Shown here one piece after another: positions 1 to 6,269 of a stretch of DNA of 9,153 nt. The position numbers were made by a program, and so were the translations under genes. Source of the stretch: JAGXLP01 sp964649445 (GTDB taxonomy: Bacteria; Bipolaricaulota; Bipolaricaulia; M55B111); the NCBI GenBank assembly GCA_964649445.1, contig CAZYPS010000071.1, positions 1 to 9,153 on the forward strand, in the 5' to 3' direction. The notes beneath the pieces are model-generated. The model saw only the letters and a list, made by a program, of their open reading frames with translations. It was not told the origin of the DNA and did no database searches. Position 1 is the first letter of the stretch. Each line of letters opens with the position of its first letter.

Positions 1-472
1 TACCCGTCCGGGCAATTTCCTCTATTCCAAACTCCTCAAGTAAATCCTCCAGGGCCTCTACCTTGTCAGCATTTCCGGTCGCTTCCACGACTACATAATC
101 CTTACCAACATCAGCTACCCTCGCCCTGAATATATCGGCTAGCTCAATAATTTCGCTGCGGTTCTCAGTACTCGCATGGACTTTAATAAGAGATAGCTCC
201 CTTTCGACATGAGAAGTATCCGAGAGATCTTTGACGGAAATTACGTCAACCTGCTTATTGAGCTGTTTCACAACCTGGTCCAACGTATCCCTGTCGCCTT
301 TTACGATTATCGACATTCTTGAATATTTAGGGTCGGTAGTTTCACCTACCGCAAGGCTATCTATATTGAACCCTCTTCGGGCAAATAAACCTGACAGGCG
401 TGAAAGTACGCCGCTCTTGTTTTTGACTAGTGCCGTCAACGGATGAAGTTTTTCTACTTTTGGTTTAGGCAT
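1..472 (-). CDS. ilvN: Acetolactate synthase small (regulatory) subunit, partial at C-terminus
   Basis: This is the regulatory subunit of acetolactate (acetohydroxyacid) synthase, which binds the catalytic subunit IlvB and confers feedback inhibition by valine. The N-terminal ACT domain (about residues 9-85) is clear: NKSGVLSRLSGLF followed by RRGFNIDSLAVG, with Asn18, Gly21 and Asn36 aligning with the valine-site residues Asn11, Gly14 and Asn29 of E. coli IlvH. The motif HVERELSLIKV marks the start of the C-terminal domain. The reading frame runs 157 codons off the left edge, ending in EEIARTG. The family usually ends about ten residues later with a VxALxRG-type tail, so almost the whole protein is present. 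Its ATG lies inside the end of ilvB (8-base overlap), which suggests translational coupling and equal production of the two subunits. Confidence 0.96.
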   Translation of the reverse strand, partial: MPKPKVEKLHPLTALVKNKSGVLSRLSGLFARRGFNIDSLAVGETTDPKYSRMSIIVKGDRDTLDQVVKQLNKQVDVISVKDLSDTSHVERELSLIKVHASTENRSEIIELADIFRARVADVGKDYVVVEATGNADKVEALEDLLEEFGIEEIARTG

Positions 473-2249
473 CGTCTTCCCCCAAAATAAAGTCTTCATT
501 TGCCGCCCCAGCCGGCACCATCGGAAAAACGTTCTCTTCCTCGGCAACGAAACATTCCACAACCGACGGACCCTTATCGTAATTGAGTGCTTCCTGCAGT
601 CCCGAGCGAAGACCGGACTTTTCGGCCACTGTTATTCCCTTTCCACCGTAAGCTTCTGTGACTTTCGCAAGAGAAGGAGTCCCTTCGTCAATCAGAGTTT
701 CCACCAATCTGTTATCAAAGAAGAGTTCCTGCCACTGTCGAACCATACCAAGCGAGCCATTTCTCAGAATTACCACCGTAACTGGAAGCTGTTCTCGCAT
801 AGCGGTAGTTAGTTCTTGGATATTCATCTGGAAGGAACCGTCACCCGTAATCGCTACGACGGGACGGTTCGGAGCAGCCACCTGGGCACCAATCGCGGCA
901 GGAAAACCAAACCCCATTGTTCCTAGCCCACCACTGGTTATAAGCTGATTGGGGTACGTGAATTCGTAATGTTGGGCCGCCCACATCTGATGCTGTCCTA
1001 CTCCAGTGGTAACTATAGTTTCGTCATTATCCGTCATCTCGCTCAAAGATCTGACAACTTCCTGTGGTCTTAGCACTGAGTCGTCTTTATTCGGTTCCAC
1101 CTTGTATTTATCGAACCAGCTTTTTATATCGCTCCACCATTCCTTTTTGACATACCTTTTTCCTTCAATCTCGTCGTAAAGATAGGACAGAGCTTCTTTA
1201 GCATCGCCGACCACTGGATAATCCGGCTGAACAATCTTGCCCATCTCGGCGGGATCAATATCTACGTGAGCAATATCCGCGTTGGGTGCAAAATCCTCGA
1301 CACTTCCGGTTATTCTATCGTCCAACCTGGTGCCAATAGCGAGCAAAAAATCGGATTTCGCAATGGCTTTGTTCGCCGGACCGGAACCGTGCATTCCAAC
1401 CATCCCGATAAAATGGGGGTTACGAGAGTTAACGCAACCCAATCCCATCAAAGAACTTGCCACGGGGAGTTTCAGTTCCTCTACCACGTTCATGAGATCA
1501 GACTTCGCGCCGGCCTGAGCTATCCCCCCACCTATTAAGACCACCGGTCTCTCCGCCGATAAGAGCCCATCCGCTAAATCTTCGACATCTCCACTGTCAA
1601 TACTGGTATCTACTTCGTAGCCCTCGAAACTTTCCTCGCCGGGATTATTTTCCCGCCAGGTAAATTCTTCCATCTGAACGTCCTTGGGTAGATCCACGAC
1701 AATCGGTCCCGACCTGCCGGACTGAGCTAGATGGAAGCTCTCTCTTATGGTTCCAGGTACATCTTCAGGATTCATAACCAGGTAGTTATGCTTCGTTATC
1801 GGATCGCTCATTCCTCTTACATCAACTTCCTGGAAAGAATCCTGGCCGATCAACCCCGTGGCAACTTGACCGGTAAAAGATATTACAGGCGACGAATCCA
1901 TGTAGGCATTAGCTACACCAGTCATTAGATTTGACGCTCCGGGTCCACTTGTGGCAAATACGACTCCGGGCTTTCCGGTAACTCTCGCGTAAGCGTCCGC
2001 CGCGTGTATTGCTCCCTGCTCGTGAGTTGTCGTAATATGCCGAATTTTCTCAGAATTACCCAGTTCGTCGTAAATCGGCATTATCGCCCCGCCAATAATT
2101 CCAAACACATCTTCGACTCCCTGCTCTTCCAGCCCCCTGATGACCGCTCTCGCGCCCGTCATCGTCCTGTCTTCCCCAGGGTTAGACCCTTTGCTAGGTT
2201 TCTTTTTCGTAGCTGTGCTTAACTCTTTTTGTTCATTTGGTTCGGACAT
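465..2249 (-). CDS. ilvB: Acetolactate synthase large (catalytic) subunit
   Basis: This ThDP/FAD enzyme condenses two pyruvates to acetolactate, or pyruvate with 2-oxobutyrate to acetohydroxybutyrate, the first common step of Val/Leu/Ile synthesis. It has 594 residues in three domains. The N-terminal Pyr domain has GIIGGAIMPIYDEL and catalytic Glu77 in THEQGA. The middle FAD-type domain has VVLIGGGI near 237 and AIGTRLDDRITG near 304. The C-terminal PP domain has the ThDP-Mg motif GDGS at 469-472 with Asn497 in RNGS. An N-terminal extension of about 30 residues, rich in Lys, Glu and Ser, precedes the conserved core. I chose the ATG at 2249 over the TTG one codon upstream, because it is an ATG and sits well spaced behind GGAGGAG. 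The ATG shares one base with the ilvD stop codon (TGATG), so the genes are probably coupled. Confidence 0.97.
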   Translation of the reverse strand: MSEPNEQKELSTATKKKPSKGSNPGEDRTMTGARAVIRGLEEQGVEDVFGIIGGAIMPIYDELGNSEKIRHITTTHEQGAIHAADAYARVTGKPGVVFATSGPGASNLMTGVANAYMDSSPVISFTGQVATGLIGQDSFQEVDVRGMSDPITKHNYLVMNPEDVPGTIRESFHLAQSGRSGPIVVDLPKDVQMEEFTWRENNPGEESFEGYEVDTSIDSGDVEDLADGLLSAERPVVLIGGGIAQAGAKSDLMNVVEELKLPVASSLMGLGCVNSRNPHFIGMVGMHGSGPANKAIAKSDFLLAIGTRLDDRITGSVEDFAPNADIAHVDIDPAEMGKIVQPDYPVVGDAKEALSYLYDEIEGKRYVKKEWWSDIKSWFDKYKVEPNKDDSVLRPQEVVRSLSEMTDNDETIVTTGVGQHQMWAAQHYEFTYPNQLITSGGLGTMGFGFPAAIGAQVAAPNRPVVAITGDGSFQMNIQELTTAMREQLPVTVVILRNGSLGMVRQWQELFFDNRLVETLIDEGTPSLAKVTEAYGGKGITVAEKSGLRSGLQEALNYDKGPSVVECFVAEEENVFPMVPAGAANEDFILGEDDA

Positions 2250-3937
2250 CAAATATCTCCTCCACTTGAATCGCCGGATTCCAGGATTGCTCCTTTATCC
2301 GCACCTGAAACCAATCCCGAATACCTTGCCAGAAACTTCCTACCGTAAGTGTTCGTTTTCTTCGCTAGATGTTTCTCTTCGCGCTTCCTCTTCTTTAACT
2401 CTTTTTCGGTCACTTTTAGTTCCAACCTTCCTTCAGTAATATTGATTTCTATCCGGTCCCCATCTTGGACACAGGAAAGGGGGCCTCCGGATGCAGCTTC
2501 CGGAGCTACGTGACCGATTGCTGCCCCGCGTGTTGCACCGCTAAACCTCCCGTCAGTTATCAAAGCTACCTCTCCCGCCAGGTCTCCCCCACTTATTCTG
2601 CTCGTCGGAGTCAACATCTCTCTCATTCCTGGACCACCCTTAGGCCCTTCGTACCTTATAACTATCACATCGCCGGCTTCGATCTTCCCGGCATCAATAG
2701 CCTTGACTGACTCTTCTTCCGAATCGAAAACTTTTGCCTTACCTTCGTGACTGAGCATGTTTTCATCCACCGCGGTTCGTTTTACGATTCCACCATATGG
2801 AGCCAAATTTCCACTTAACACCGCAATAGAACCTTTTTCGTGGACCGGATCAGAATACTCCCGAATGATTTTCCTATCGACTTCATATCCTTTTTCTAGC
2901 CTGTCGTGCACCGTCCCTCCCTCAACAACAGGAACTTCCTCCACCAATTCACTTTCCAACGTCTTCATGACCCCCGGCACCCCGCCCGCTTCGTGCAGGT
3001 CACCAACTCTATGAGGGCCTGCCGGACTCATCTCAACCAGGTGAGGGACCTTCTGACCAACCTTCTCAACGTCGGCCAAGTCGAAATCTACACCGGCCTC
3101 GTTTGCAAGAGCTAACAGGTGAAGAACCATATTCGTGGAGCCACCAAGAGACATACCAACTCTCAACCCGTTCCGCAGACTTTTGACGCCGAGCAATTCG
3201 GTCATGCTTCTACCGTCTTCAACTAGCTCGACCACTTTCTCCCCGCTCTTTCGCGCAATATCATTTCTCTGAGCGGACTTTGCCGGTGCGGTACCGGCAA
3301 ACGGAAGGCTCAACCCCATGGCCTCAGCTATCGCACCCATGGTATTTGCGGTAAACATCCCCGCACACGAACCCGCCCCGGGACAGGCACCTTTTTCGAT
3401 TTCGAGAAGTTCATCCTCGTCCATTTCTCCCTCTTTTACCTTGGGAACTGCTTCAAAGACTGTAGATAAGTCCATAGATTCGCCCTTAACACAACCGGAT
3501 TCCATGGGCCCGCCGGTGACAACTACCGTAGGCAGGTCCAGTCTGGCTGCCCCCATTAACATTCCCGGCAGTATTTTGTCACACGAGGCGAGCAGCACCA
3601 GACCGTCAAACTGATGGGCGAAACCCTGCAGTTCCACCGAATCGGCAATCACCTCACGGGACGGGAGGGAGGCAAACATCCCTTCGTGGCCCATTGCTAT
3701 TCCATCGTCAACAGCTATGGTATTGAACTCCACGGGAGTTCCCCCGCCCTCGGTTATTCCACGTTTGACCTCCTCACCAAGATCGTCAAGGTGAACGTGA
3801 CCGGGAACGAATTCGTTGTAGGAATTTGCAACCCCGATTATTGGTTTACCTATATCACTACTGTCAAGTCCGGCTGCCCTCATCAAAGATCTGTGAGGCG
3901 CCCTTTCCGGACCTTTTTTTATCTTATCACTACGCAC
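2249..3937 (-). CDS. ilvD: Dihydroxyacid dehydratase
   Basis: This enzyme dehydrates 2,3-dihydroxy-isovalerate and -methylvalerate to the 2-oxo acids that precede Val/Leu and Ile. The 562-residue protein matches the family length. It opens with the usual MRSDKIKKGPERAPHRSL, followed by NSYNEFVPGHVHL near 38-50, NTIAVDDGIAMGHEGM near 72-87, SCDKILPGM (Cys119) and GACPGAGSCAG (Cys185 and Cys191). The C-terminal block DGRFSGATRGAAIGHVAPEA carries the presumed catalytic Ser near 466. The position that holds a third cluster cysteine in [2Fe-2S] members is occupied by NSYNEFVPGH, as in E. coli IlvD. An oxygen-sensitive [4Fe-4S] type is therefore inferred. The start is GTG at 3937, with GAGGAG six bases upstream. 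The gene overlaps the zinc-ribbon gene before it by 8 bases and shares one base with ilvB. Confidence 0.97.
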   Translation of the reverse strand: MRSDKIKKGPERAPHRSLMRAAGLDSSDIGKPIIGVANSYNEFVPGHVHLDDLGEEVKRGITEGGGTPVEFNTIAVDDGIAMGHEGMFASLPSREVIADSVELQGFAHQFDGLVLLASCDKILPGMLMGAARLDLPTVVVTGGPMESGCVKGESMDLSTVFEAVPKVKEGEMDEDELLEIEKGACPGAGSCAGMFTANTMGAIAEAMGLSLPFAGTAPAKSAQRNDIARKSGEKVVELVEDGRSMTELLGVKSLRNGLRVGMSLGGSTNMVLHLLALANEAGVDFDLADVEKVGQKVPHLVEMSPAGPHRVGDLHEAGGVPGVMKTLESELVEEVPVVEGGTVHDRLEKGYEVDRKIIREYSDPVHEKGSIAVLSGNLAPYGGIVKRTAVDENMLSHEGKAKVFDSEEESVKAIDAGKIEAGDVIVIRYEGPKGGPGMREMLTPTSRISGGDLAGEVALITDGRFSGATRGAAIGHVAPEAASGGPLSCVQDGDRIEINITEGRLELKVTEKELKKRKREEKHLAKKTNTYGRKFLARYSGLVSGADKGAILESGDSSGGDI

Positions 3938-4193
3938 TTTGCTCTCCTCTATCGCTAACCTGATTTCCTTTTGGAGGAAATCCGTTCGAGTCGAGTTTTA
4001 CGTATTTTACGTAATCACAGCCGGAATCAGAGCAAACCAACCTCTCGAGAGCAGGAGAAGGATACGATGCAGCAACCCCCTTAGTTGTAGCAGTCATTTC
4101 ATCTCCACACCTTGGACAGCAATGGTTTTTAGAGACAGCAGTTTGACCGGATTCACCAGCGGTTTTACGCTCTTGTTTTACTTCTTGGTTCAT
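3930..4193 (-). CDS. Small zinc-ribbon protein, first structural gene of the ilv operon
   Basis: I do not recognise a named family. The 87-residue protein has a charged, probably disordered N-terminus (1-22), then CPRCG (Cys26 and Cys29, with Cys25 adjacent) and CSDSGC (Cys54 and Cys59). These four cysteines form a likely zinc-ribbon knuckle pair. A short VKYVKLDSNGFPP stretch and a polar tail follow. There is no signal peptide or membrane segment. The ATG follows GGGAGG at an 8-base spacing, a strong site. Its last codons overlap the GTG of ilvD by 8 bases, so it is co-transcribed and probably coupled with ilvD-ilvB-ilvN. Position suggests a role tied to branched-chain synthesis, such as regulation or Fe-S/metal handling for IlvD, but nothing in the sequence decides between these. 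Confidence 0.85.
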   Translation of the reverse strand: MNQEVKQERKTAGESGQTAVSKNHCCPRCGDEMTATTKGVAASYPSPALERLVCSDSGCDYVKYVKLDSNGFPPKGNQVSDRGEQSA

Positions 4194-4290
4194 TATAGAT
4201 ACCTCCCGATATCCAGTTTTGAACTAGACAAAACTCAAACCAGGAAAATTTATTTTATATGAATCTACAGAAAGGTTTTTGCTACAGAAG
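4194..4290 (-). other. Untranslated part of the ilv leader before the zinc-ribbon gene
   Basis: This A/T-rich stretch lies between the leader hairpin and the first structural gene. It holds two direct copies of CTACAGAA (4265-4272 and 4282-4289, 17-base period). It also holds an inverted repeat GTTTTG/CAAAAC (4216-4221 and 4229-4234) that would form a weak hairpin just before the GGGAGG ribosome binding site. The site itself is flanked by GATA and TATC arms that can place it in a small loop. The role of these elements is unknown. Confidence 0.35.
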
Positions 4291-4331
4291 TAATTGCCCC
4301 TAAAGGGGCAGAATAACTACGAGAGCAATTA
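4291..4331 (-). promoter_or_regulatory. Candidate ilv attenuator: two mutually exclusive RNA hairpins
   Basis: In the minus-strand RNA, TGCCCC and GGGGCA (4305-4310 with 4295-4300, loop UUUA) form a GC-rich 6-bp hairpin enclosing the leader stop codon. The 3' arm, GGGGCAAUUA (4291-4300), can instead pair with UAAUUGCUCU (4322-4331), giving 10 pairs with two G-U. That second segment spans leader codons 37-40 (Leu, Ile, Ala, Leu), so a ribosome stalled there would block the alternative pairing. No U-run follows the hairpin, so a simple intrinsic terminator is not evident. Rho-dependent or translational control remain possible. Confidence 0.5.
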
Positions 4332-4440
4332 AAAGGGAAATGGAGATGCCATTTAGATAAGAAGTAACGGCAACAAAGGAGCCACTTTCCGCGTCGGTGC
4401 ACGAAAAATAGTTAAATGAAGAATACGCTCTTGGCTCCAT
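4300..4440 (-). CDS. Predicted ilv leader peptide (46 codons)
   Basis: A short ORF sits between a strong promoter and the ilv operon. It starts with ATG (4440) five bases after AAGGTG. Residues 32-46 are ISISLLIALVVILPL, in which 11 of 15 residues are Ile, Leu or Val, the end products of the operon. Its UAG stop lies within the hairpin at 4295-4310. This is the arrangement of known ilv attenuators such as E. coli ilvL, where stalling of a ribosome on Ile/Leu/Val codons reports amino-acid shortage. It is longer than most leader peptides, and residues 21-46 could also form a membrane helix, so a small membrane protein is the main alternative. Placement, composition and the stop-codon hairpin together favour a leader peptide. 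Confidence 0.75.
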   Translation of the reverse strand: MEPRAYSSFNYFSCTDAESGSFVAVTSYLNGISISLLIALVVILPL

Positions 4441-4462
4441 AATTTCACCTTGATTTTAAACC

Positions 4463-4491
4463 ATAATATCCTATATCCGTGATATTGTCAA
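4463..4491 (-). promoter_or_regulatory. Sigma-70-type promoter of the ilv leader and operon
   Basis: Read on the minus strand, TTGACA (4486-4491) and TATTAT (4463-4468) are separated by 17 bases. The -35 is perfect, the -10 matches five of six, and the spacing is ideal. Transcription should start near 4456, giving about 15 bases before the leader ATG. A dyad (AATATC at 4465-4470, GATATT at 4481-4486) fills the spacer and could be an operator. A perfect TATAAT also occurs at 4515-4520 but lacks a good -35. Confidence 0.8.
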
Positions 4492-4494
4492 GGG

Positions 4495-4508
4495 CTATTT
4501 GAAAATAG
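4495..4508. promoter_or_regulatory. Palindrome just upstream of the ilv -35 box
   Basis: CTATTT-GA-AAATAG is a perfect 6-bp inverted repeat ending four bases from the -35 hexamer. An activator or repressor site is possible. No known regulator consensus is recognised. Confidence 0.3.
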
Positions 4509-4554
4509 TACAAAATTATAAAGGATATGCTGGGAAATTAGTGATAACAAAAAG

Positions 4555-5412
4555 CTATGAAGATTTTCCGCGGGGGTAAGACCCAAGTACCTGAACCCTG
4601 GGTACGTGCTCATTCAGCTCTGTAAGGGCGGCCTTTACCAGATCGTCTTTTCGGTGCCCTTCTAATTCCAGGTCAAAGTGGTATTCCCACTTACCGGTTT
4701 CAGTGGGCCTCGATTGGATCATGGTGAGGTTTATATCCTTCTCGGCAAACGGAGCCAAACATTGGTACAAGGATCCGGCCCCGTCACCAAGTTCAAACGT
4801 TACCGTCGTTTTGTAGGACTGTCCAGCCATTATCTCGGATTCGGGCTCCCGGTCCACCAGTAGAAATCTGGTATGGTTATTAGTTGCTGTCTGAATGTCC
4901 TCCTGCAGGACTTTTAACCCGTATTTTTCGCCCGCAAACTTACTGGCAACTGCAGCTATCCCCGGATTATTTTTCACTTTAACCATCTTTGCGGATCCAG
5001 CCGTATCGTAAGTTGCTCGGGTCTTGACTTCTAACCGGGAAAGAAACTCTCTACACTGTTTCAAAGCCTGTGGGTGGGAATATACAGTCTCCAACTCCGA
5101 CTCCTCCGATTCTTCAATCCCAAGCAGCGAATGTCGAACCCGGAGATAAACTTCTCCATTAACGTGAACGTCCCCTTTAGATATTAGTTTATAGGACCTG
5201 TCGACGTAGCCTCCTATAGAATTTTCCACGGGAATTATTCCCATGGAAGCTTTACCCGTCTCGACCTCTTCGACTACATCATCCAGGGCCTCACAGGGTA
5301 GGCCCTCCGCTCGAACTTCCCGGTTGTCGAAGTATTTGTGAAGAGCCTGTTCGCTGTAAGCTCCCGGTTCGCCTTGGAATGCTACTCTCTCGACAGTTTC
5401 GCTCAATTCCAT
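4555..5412 (-). CDS. pheA: Prephenate dehydratase with ACT domain
   Basis: This enzyme converts prephenate to phenylpyruvate, the committed step to phenylalanine. The 285-residue protein is the monofunctional type, with no chorismate mutase domain. The catalytic part (about 8-190) shows VAFQGEPGAYSEQA, PVENSIGG (61-68), SHPQAL (112-117), TAGSA (137-141) and NNHTRF (178-183), the last containing the conserved TRF substrate motif. The C-terminal ACT domain (about 202-280) has GAGSLYQCL and IQSRP (232-236), where the usual phenylalanine-binding motif is ESRP. Feedback inhibition by Phe is therefore likely but the site is altered. The chosen ATG directly abuts GAGAGAGG with no spacer. A TTG at codon 3 would be better spaced, so the exact start is uncertain by two residues. 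A strong hairpin lies just upstream. Confidence 0.96.
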   Translation of the reverse strand: MELSETVERVAFQGEPGAYSEQALHKYFDNREVRAEGLPCEALDDVVEEVETGKASMGIIPVENSIGGYVDRSYKLISKGDVHVNGEVYLRVRHSLLGIEESEESELETVYSHPQALKQCREFLSRLEVKTRATYDTAGSAKMVKVKNNPGIAAVASKFAGEKYGLKVLQEDIQTATNNHTRFLLVDREPESEIMAGQSYKTTVTFELGDGAGSLYQCLAPFAEKDINLTMIQSRPTETGKWEYHFDLELEGHRKDDLVKAALTELNEHVPRVQVLGSYPRGKSS

Positions 5413-5427
5413 CCTCTCTCAAAAATT

Positions 5428-5458
5428 AATCTACCCCGCCCGCTCGGCGAGGTAGATT
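5428..5458 (-). terminator. Strong hairpin with U-run between the rubrerythrin-like gene and pheA (terminator or attenuator)
   Basis: AATCTACC-T-CGCC pairs with GGCG-G-GGTAGATT in the minus-strand RNA: 13 bp including one G-U, with a 5-base loop. It is followed by AAUUUUUG. The one non-Watson-Crick position pairs as G-U only on the minus strand; on the plus strand it is a C/A mismatch. It ends about 15 bases before the pheA ATG. It could terminate the rubrerythrin transcript or attenuate pheA itself. No Phe-rich leader ORF is seen. Confidence 0.65.
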
Positions 5459-5474
5459 TCGGATCGAAACAATA

Positions 5475-5502
5475 ATTCTAAACCAGAGTTGATAAATATT
5501 AA
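5475..5502 (-). promoter_or_regulatory. Possible pheA promoter
   Basis: On the minus strand TAGAAT (5475-5480, five of six matches to a -10) lies 16 bases after TTAATA (5497-5502, four of six to a -35). If real, transcription starts near 5468 and the hairpin at 5428-5458 lies within the pheA leader. The overlapping plus-strand TTGAT-AAAT-ATTAA (5489-5502) is one base off an FNR-type palindrome, which is weak evidence only. Confidence 0.4.
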
Positions 5503-5549
5503 CCAATAGCTGTCATATCATTAGATAAGGCCAGCTACCTAAAACCGAA

Positions 5550-6059
5550 CTAAGTATTCATCCAACCCCAGACCTCACCTTCTTTCTCAGCCATCCATCG
5601 ATCATGGTCCGTGAGATAGTAAAACACGTTTTGCAGGGTTTCGTAGTGCTTGTCCTCTTCCTTCATGAGAGCAGTAAAGAACTCTTCTTCGTCCTGGTCA
5701 TCGGTCTCTTTAGCCATATCTCTGTAAAGCTTGGCAAGTTTGGTCTCCAGTTCCAGAGCGTGATCGTAGACGCTGGACTTTTCTTCCTTCCAGCCCTCTT
5801 TCTCGCTCTCTGAAAACTCCTCGAATACTTCCCTGGTCGTTTTCTCCAGGTCGACCTTATCGAGATTTACGTCCTCGACCGGTTTGCCTTCGGCGATCTC
5901 CTTTATAACCCTGATGTGATCCTGTTCCCGATCTGCCAGTTTTTCCAGCACGGATACTACAAAATCGTTGTCAGCATTTTCAGCATGCTCCGTATAGTAA
6001 TCGTAACCTTCCTGTTCGAACTTTATAGCCATATCAAAAGAGTCAGAACTTATAGGCAT
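5550..6059 (-). CDS. Rubrerythrin-like diiron (ferritin-like) protein without rubredoxin domain
   Basis: This 169-residue protein folds as a four-helix ferritin-like bundle by motif. Helix 1 has EQEGYDYY (Glu17), helix 2 REQDH (Glu45-x2-His48), helix 3 ALELETKLAKLY (Glu103 or Glu105) and helix 4 KEEDKHYE (Glu135-x2-His138). These are the expected diiron ligands of rubrerythrin-type proteins, which reduce peroxide in anaerobes. The C-terminal rubredoxin domain of classical rubrerythrin is absent: there are no cysteines. The tail instead ends with several Trp residues (DRWMAEKEGEVWGWMNT). The protein is very acidic, with about 48 Asp/Glu against 20 Lys/Arg. The ATG follows GGAGG at six to seven bases. 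It is divergent from the his operon and 137 bases from pheA. Peroxide or iron handling is inferred from the fold; the electron donor is unknown. Confidence 0.88.
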   Translation of the reverse strand: MPISSDSFDMAIKFEQEGYDYYTEHAENADNDFVVSVLEKLADREQDHIRVIKEIAEGKPVEDVNLDKVDLEKTTREVFEEFSESEKEGWKEEKSSVYDHALELETKLAKLYRDMAKETDDQDEEEFFTALMKEEDKHYETLQNVFYYLTDHDRWMAEKEGEVWGWMNT

Positions 6060-6118
6060 TATTTACCTCCAATTTATTCTGAATTCGACCCCCGAGACCT
6101 TCTACAGTACAAATTTAT

Positions 6119-6131
6119 TTAACCGAGTTAA
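6119..6131. promoter_or_regulatory. Palindrome in the 5' leader of the rubrerythrin-like gene
   Basis: TTAAC-CGA-GTTAA is a perfect 5-bp inverted repeat with a 3-bp centre, 60 bases before the rubrerythrin-like start codon. It lies downstream of the candidate promoter, where a repressor could act. No known consensus is recognised. Confidence 0.3.
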
Positions 6132-6154
6132 CTCTCACTATCGCTCTATAGGAA

Positions 6155-6182
6155 AGTATATGACAGAATCCGCTATAAGCAA
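6155..6182 (-). promoter_or_regulatory. Possible promoter of the rubrerythrin-like gene
   Basis: On the minus strand TATACT (6155-6160, five of six) follows TTGCTT (6177-6182, three of six) with a 16-base spacer. The spacer ends with ATTCTGTCA, which abuts the -10 box. The same 9-mer also overlaps the his -10 box. The 5' leader would be about 90 bases. Confidence 0.4.
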
Positions 6183-6240
6183 GGTAACCTGTAAGTTAAG
6201 AACTAAAACGAAAACTTTGTCCAGTTTTTGCGTGTATGGG

Positions 6241-6269
6241 TTGACAGGTTGCGACGTGCTCGTTATTAT
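6241..6269 (+). promoter_or_regulatory. Sigma-70-type promoter of the his leader and operon
   Basis: TTGACA (6241-6246), a 17-base spacer and TATTAT (6264-6269) reproduce exactly the core of the ilv promoter. Transcription should start near 6276, immediately before the leader-peptide ATG at 6278. Confidence 0.75.

Noticed and set aside
4230..4260. Archaeal TATA-like sequence (ATATAAAATAAATTTT on the minus strand) before the zinc-ribbon gene
   Set aside because: It first suggested an archaeon, but the near-consensus sigma-70 promoters and leader peptides point to a bacterium, and no matching -35 lies upstream of this site.
3614..4262. Plus-strand ORFs of 114 and 107 codons opposite ilvD and the zinc-ribbon gene
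   Set aside because: They are antisense to convincing genes with recognisable motifs, and show no ribosome binding site or protein-like features.
5489..5502. FNR-type site TTGAT-N4-ATTAA upstream of pheA
   Set aside because: One mismatch in an A/T-rich stretch is expected by chance, and anaerobic control of pheA has no supporting context.
5413..5549. Phe-rich leader peptide before pheA
   Set aside because: The only ATG frames in this stretch encode two to five residues (for example M-T-A-I-G) and contain no Phe run.
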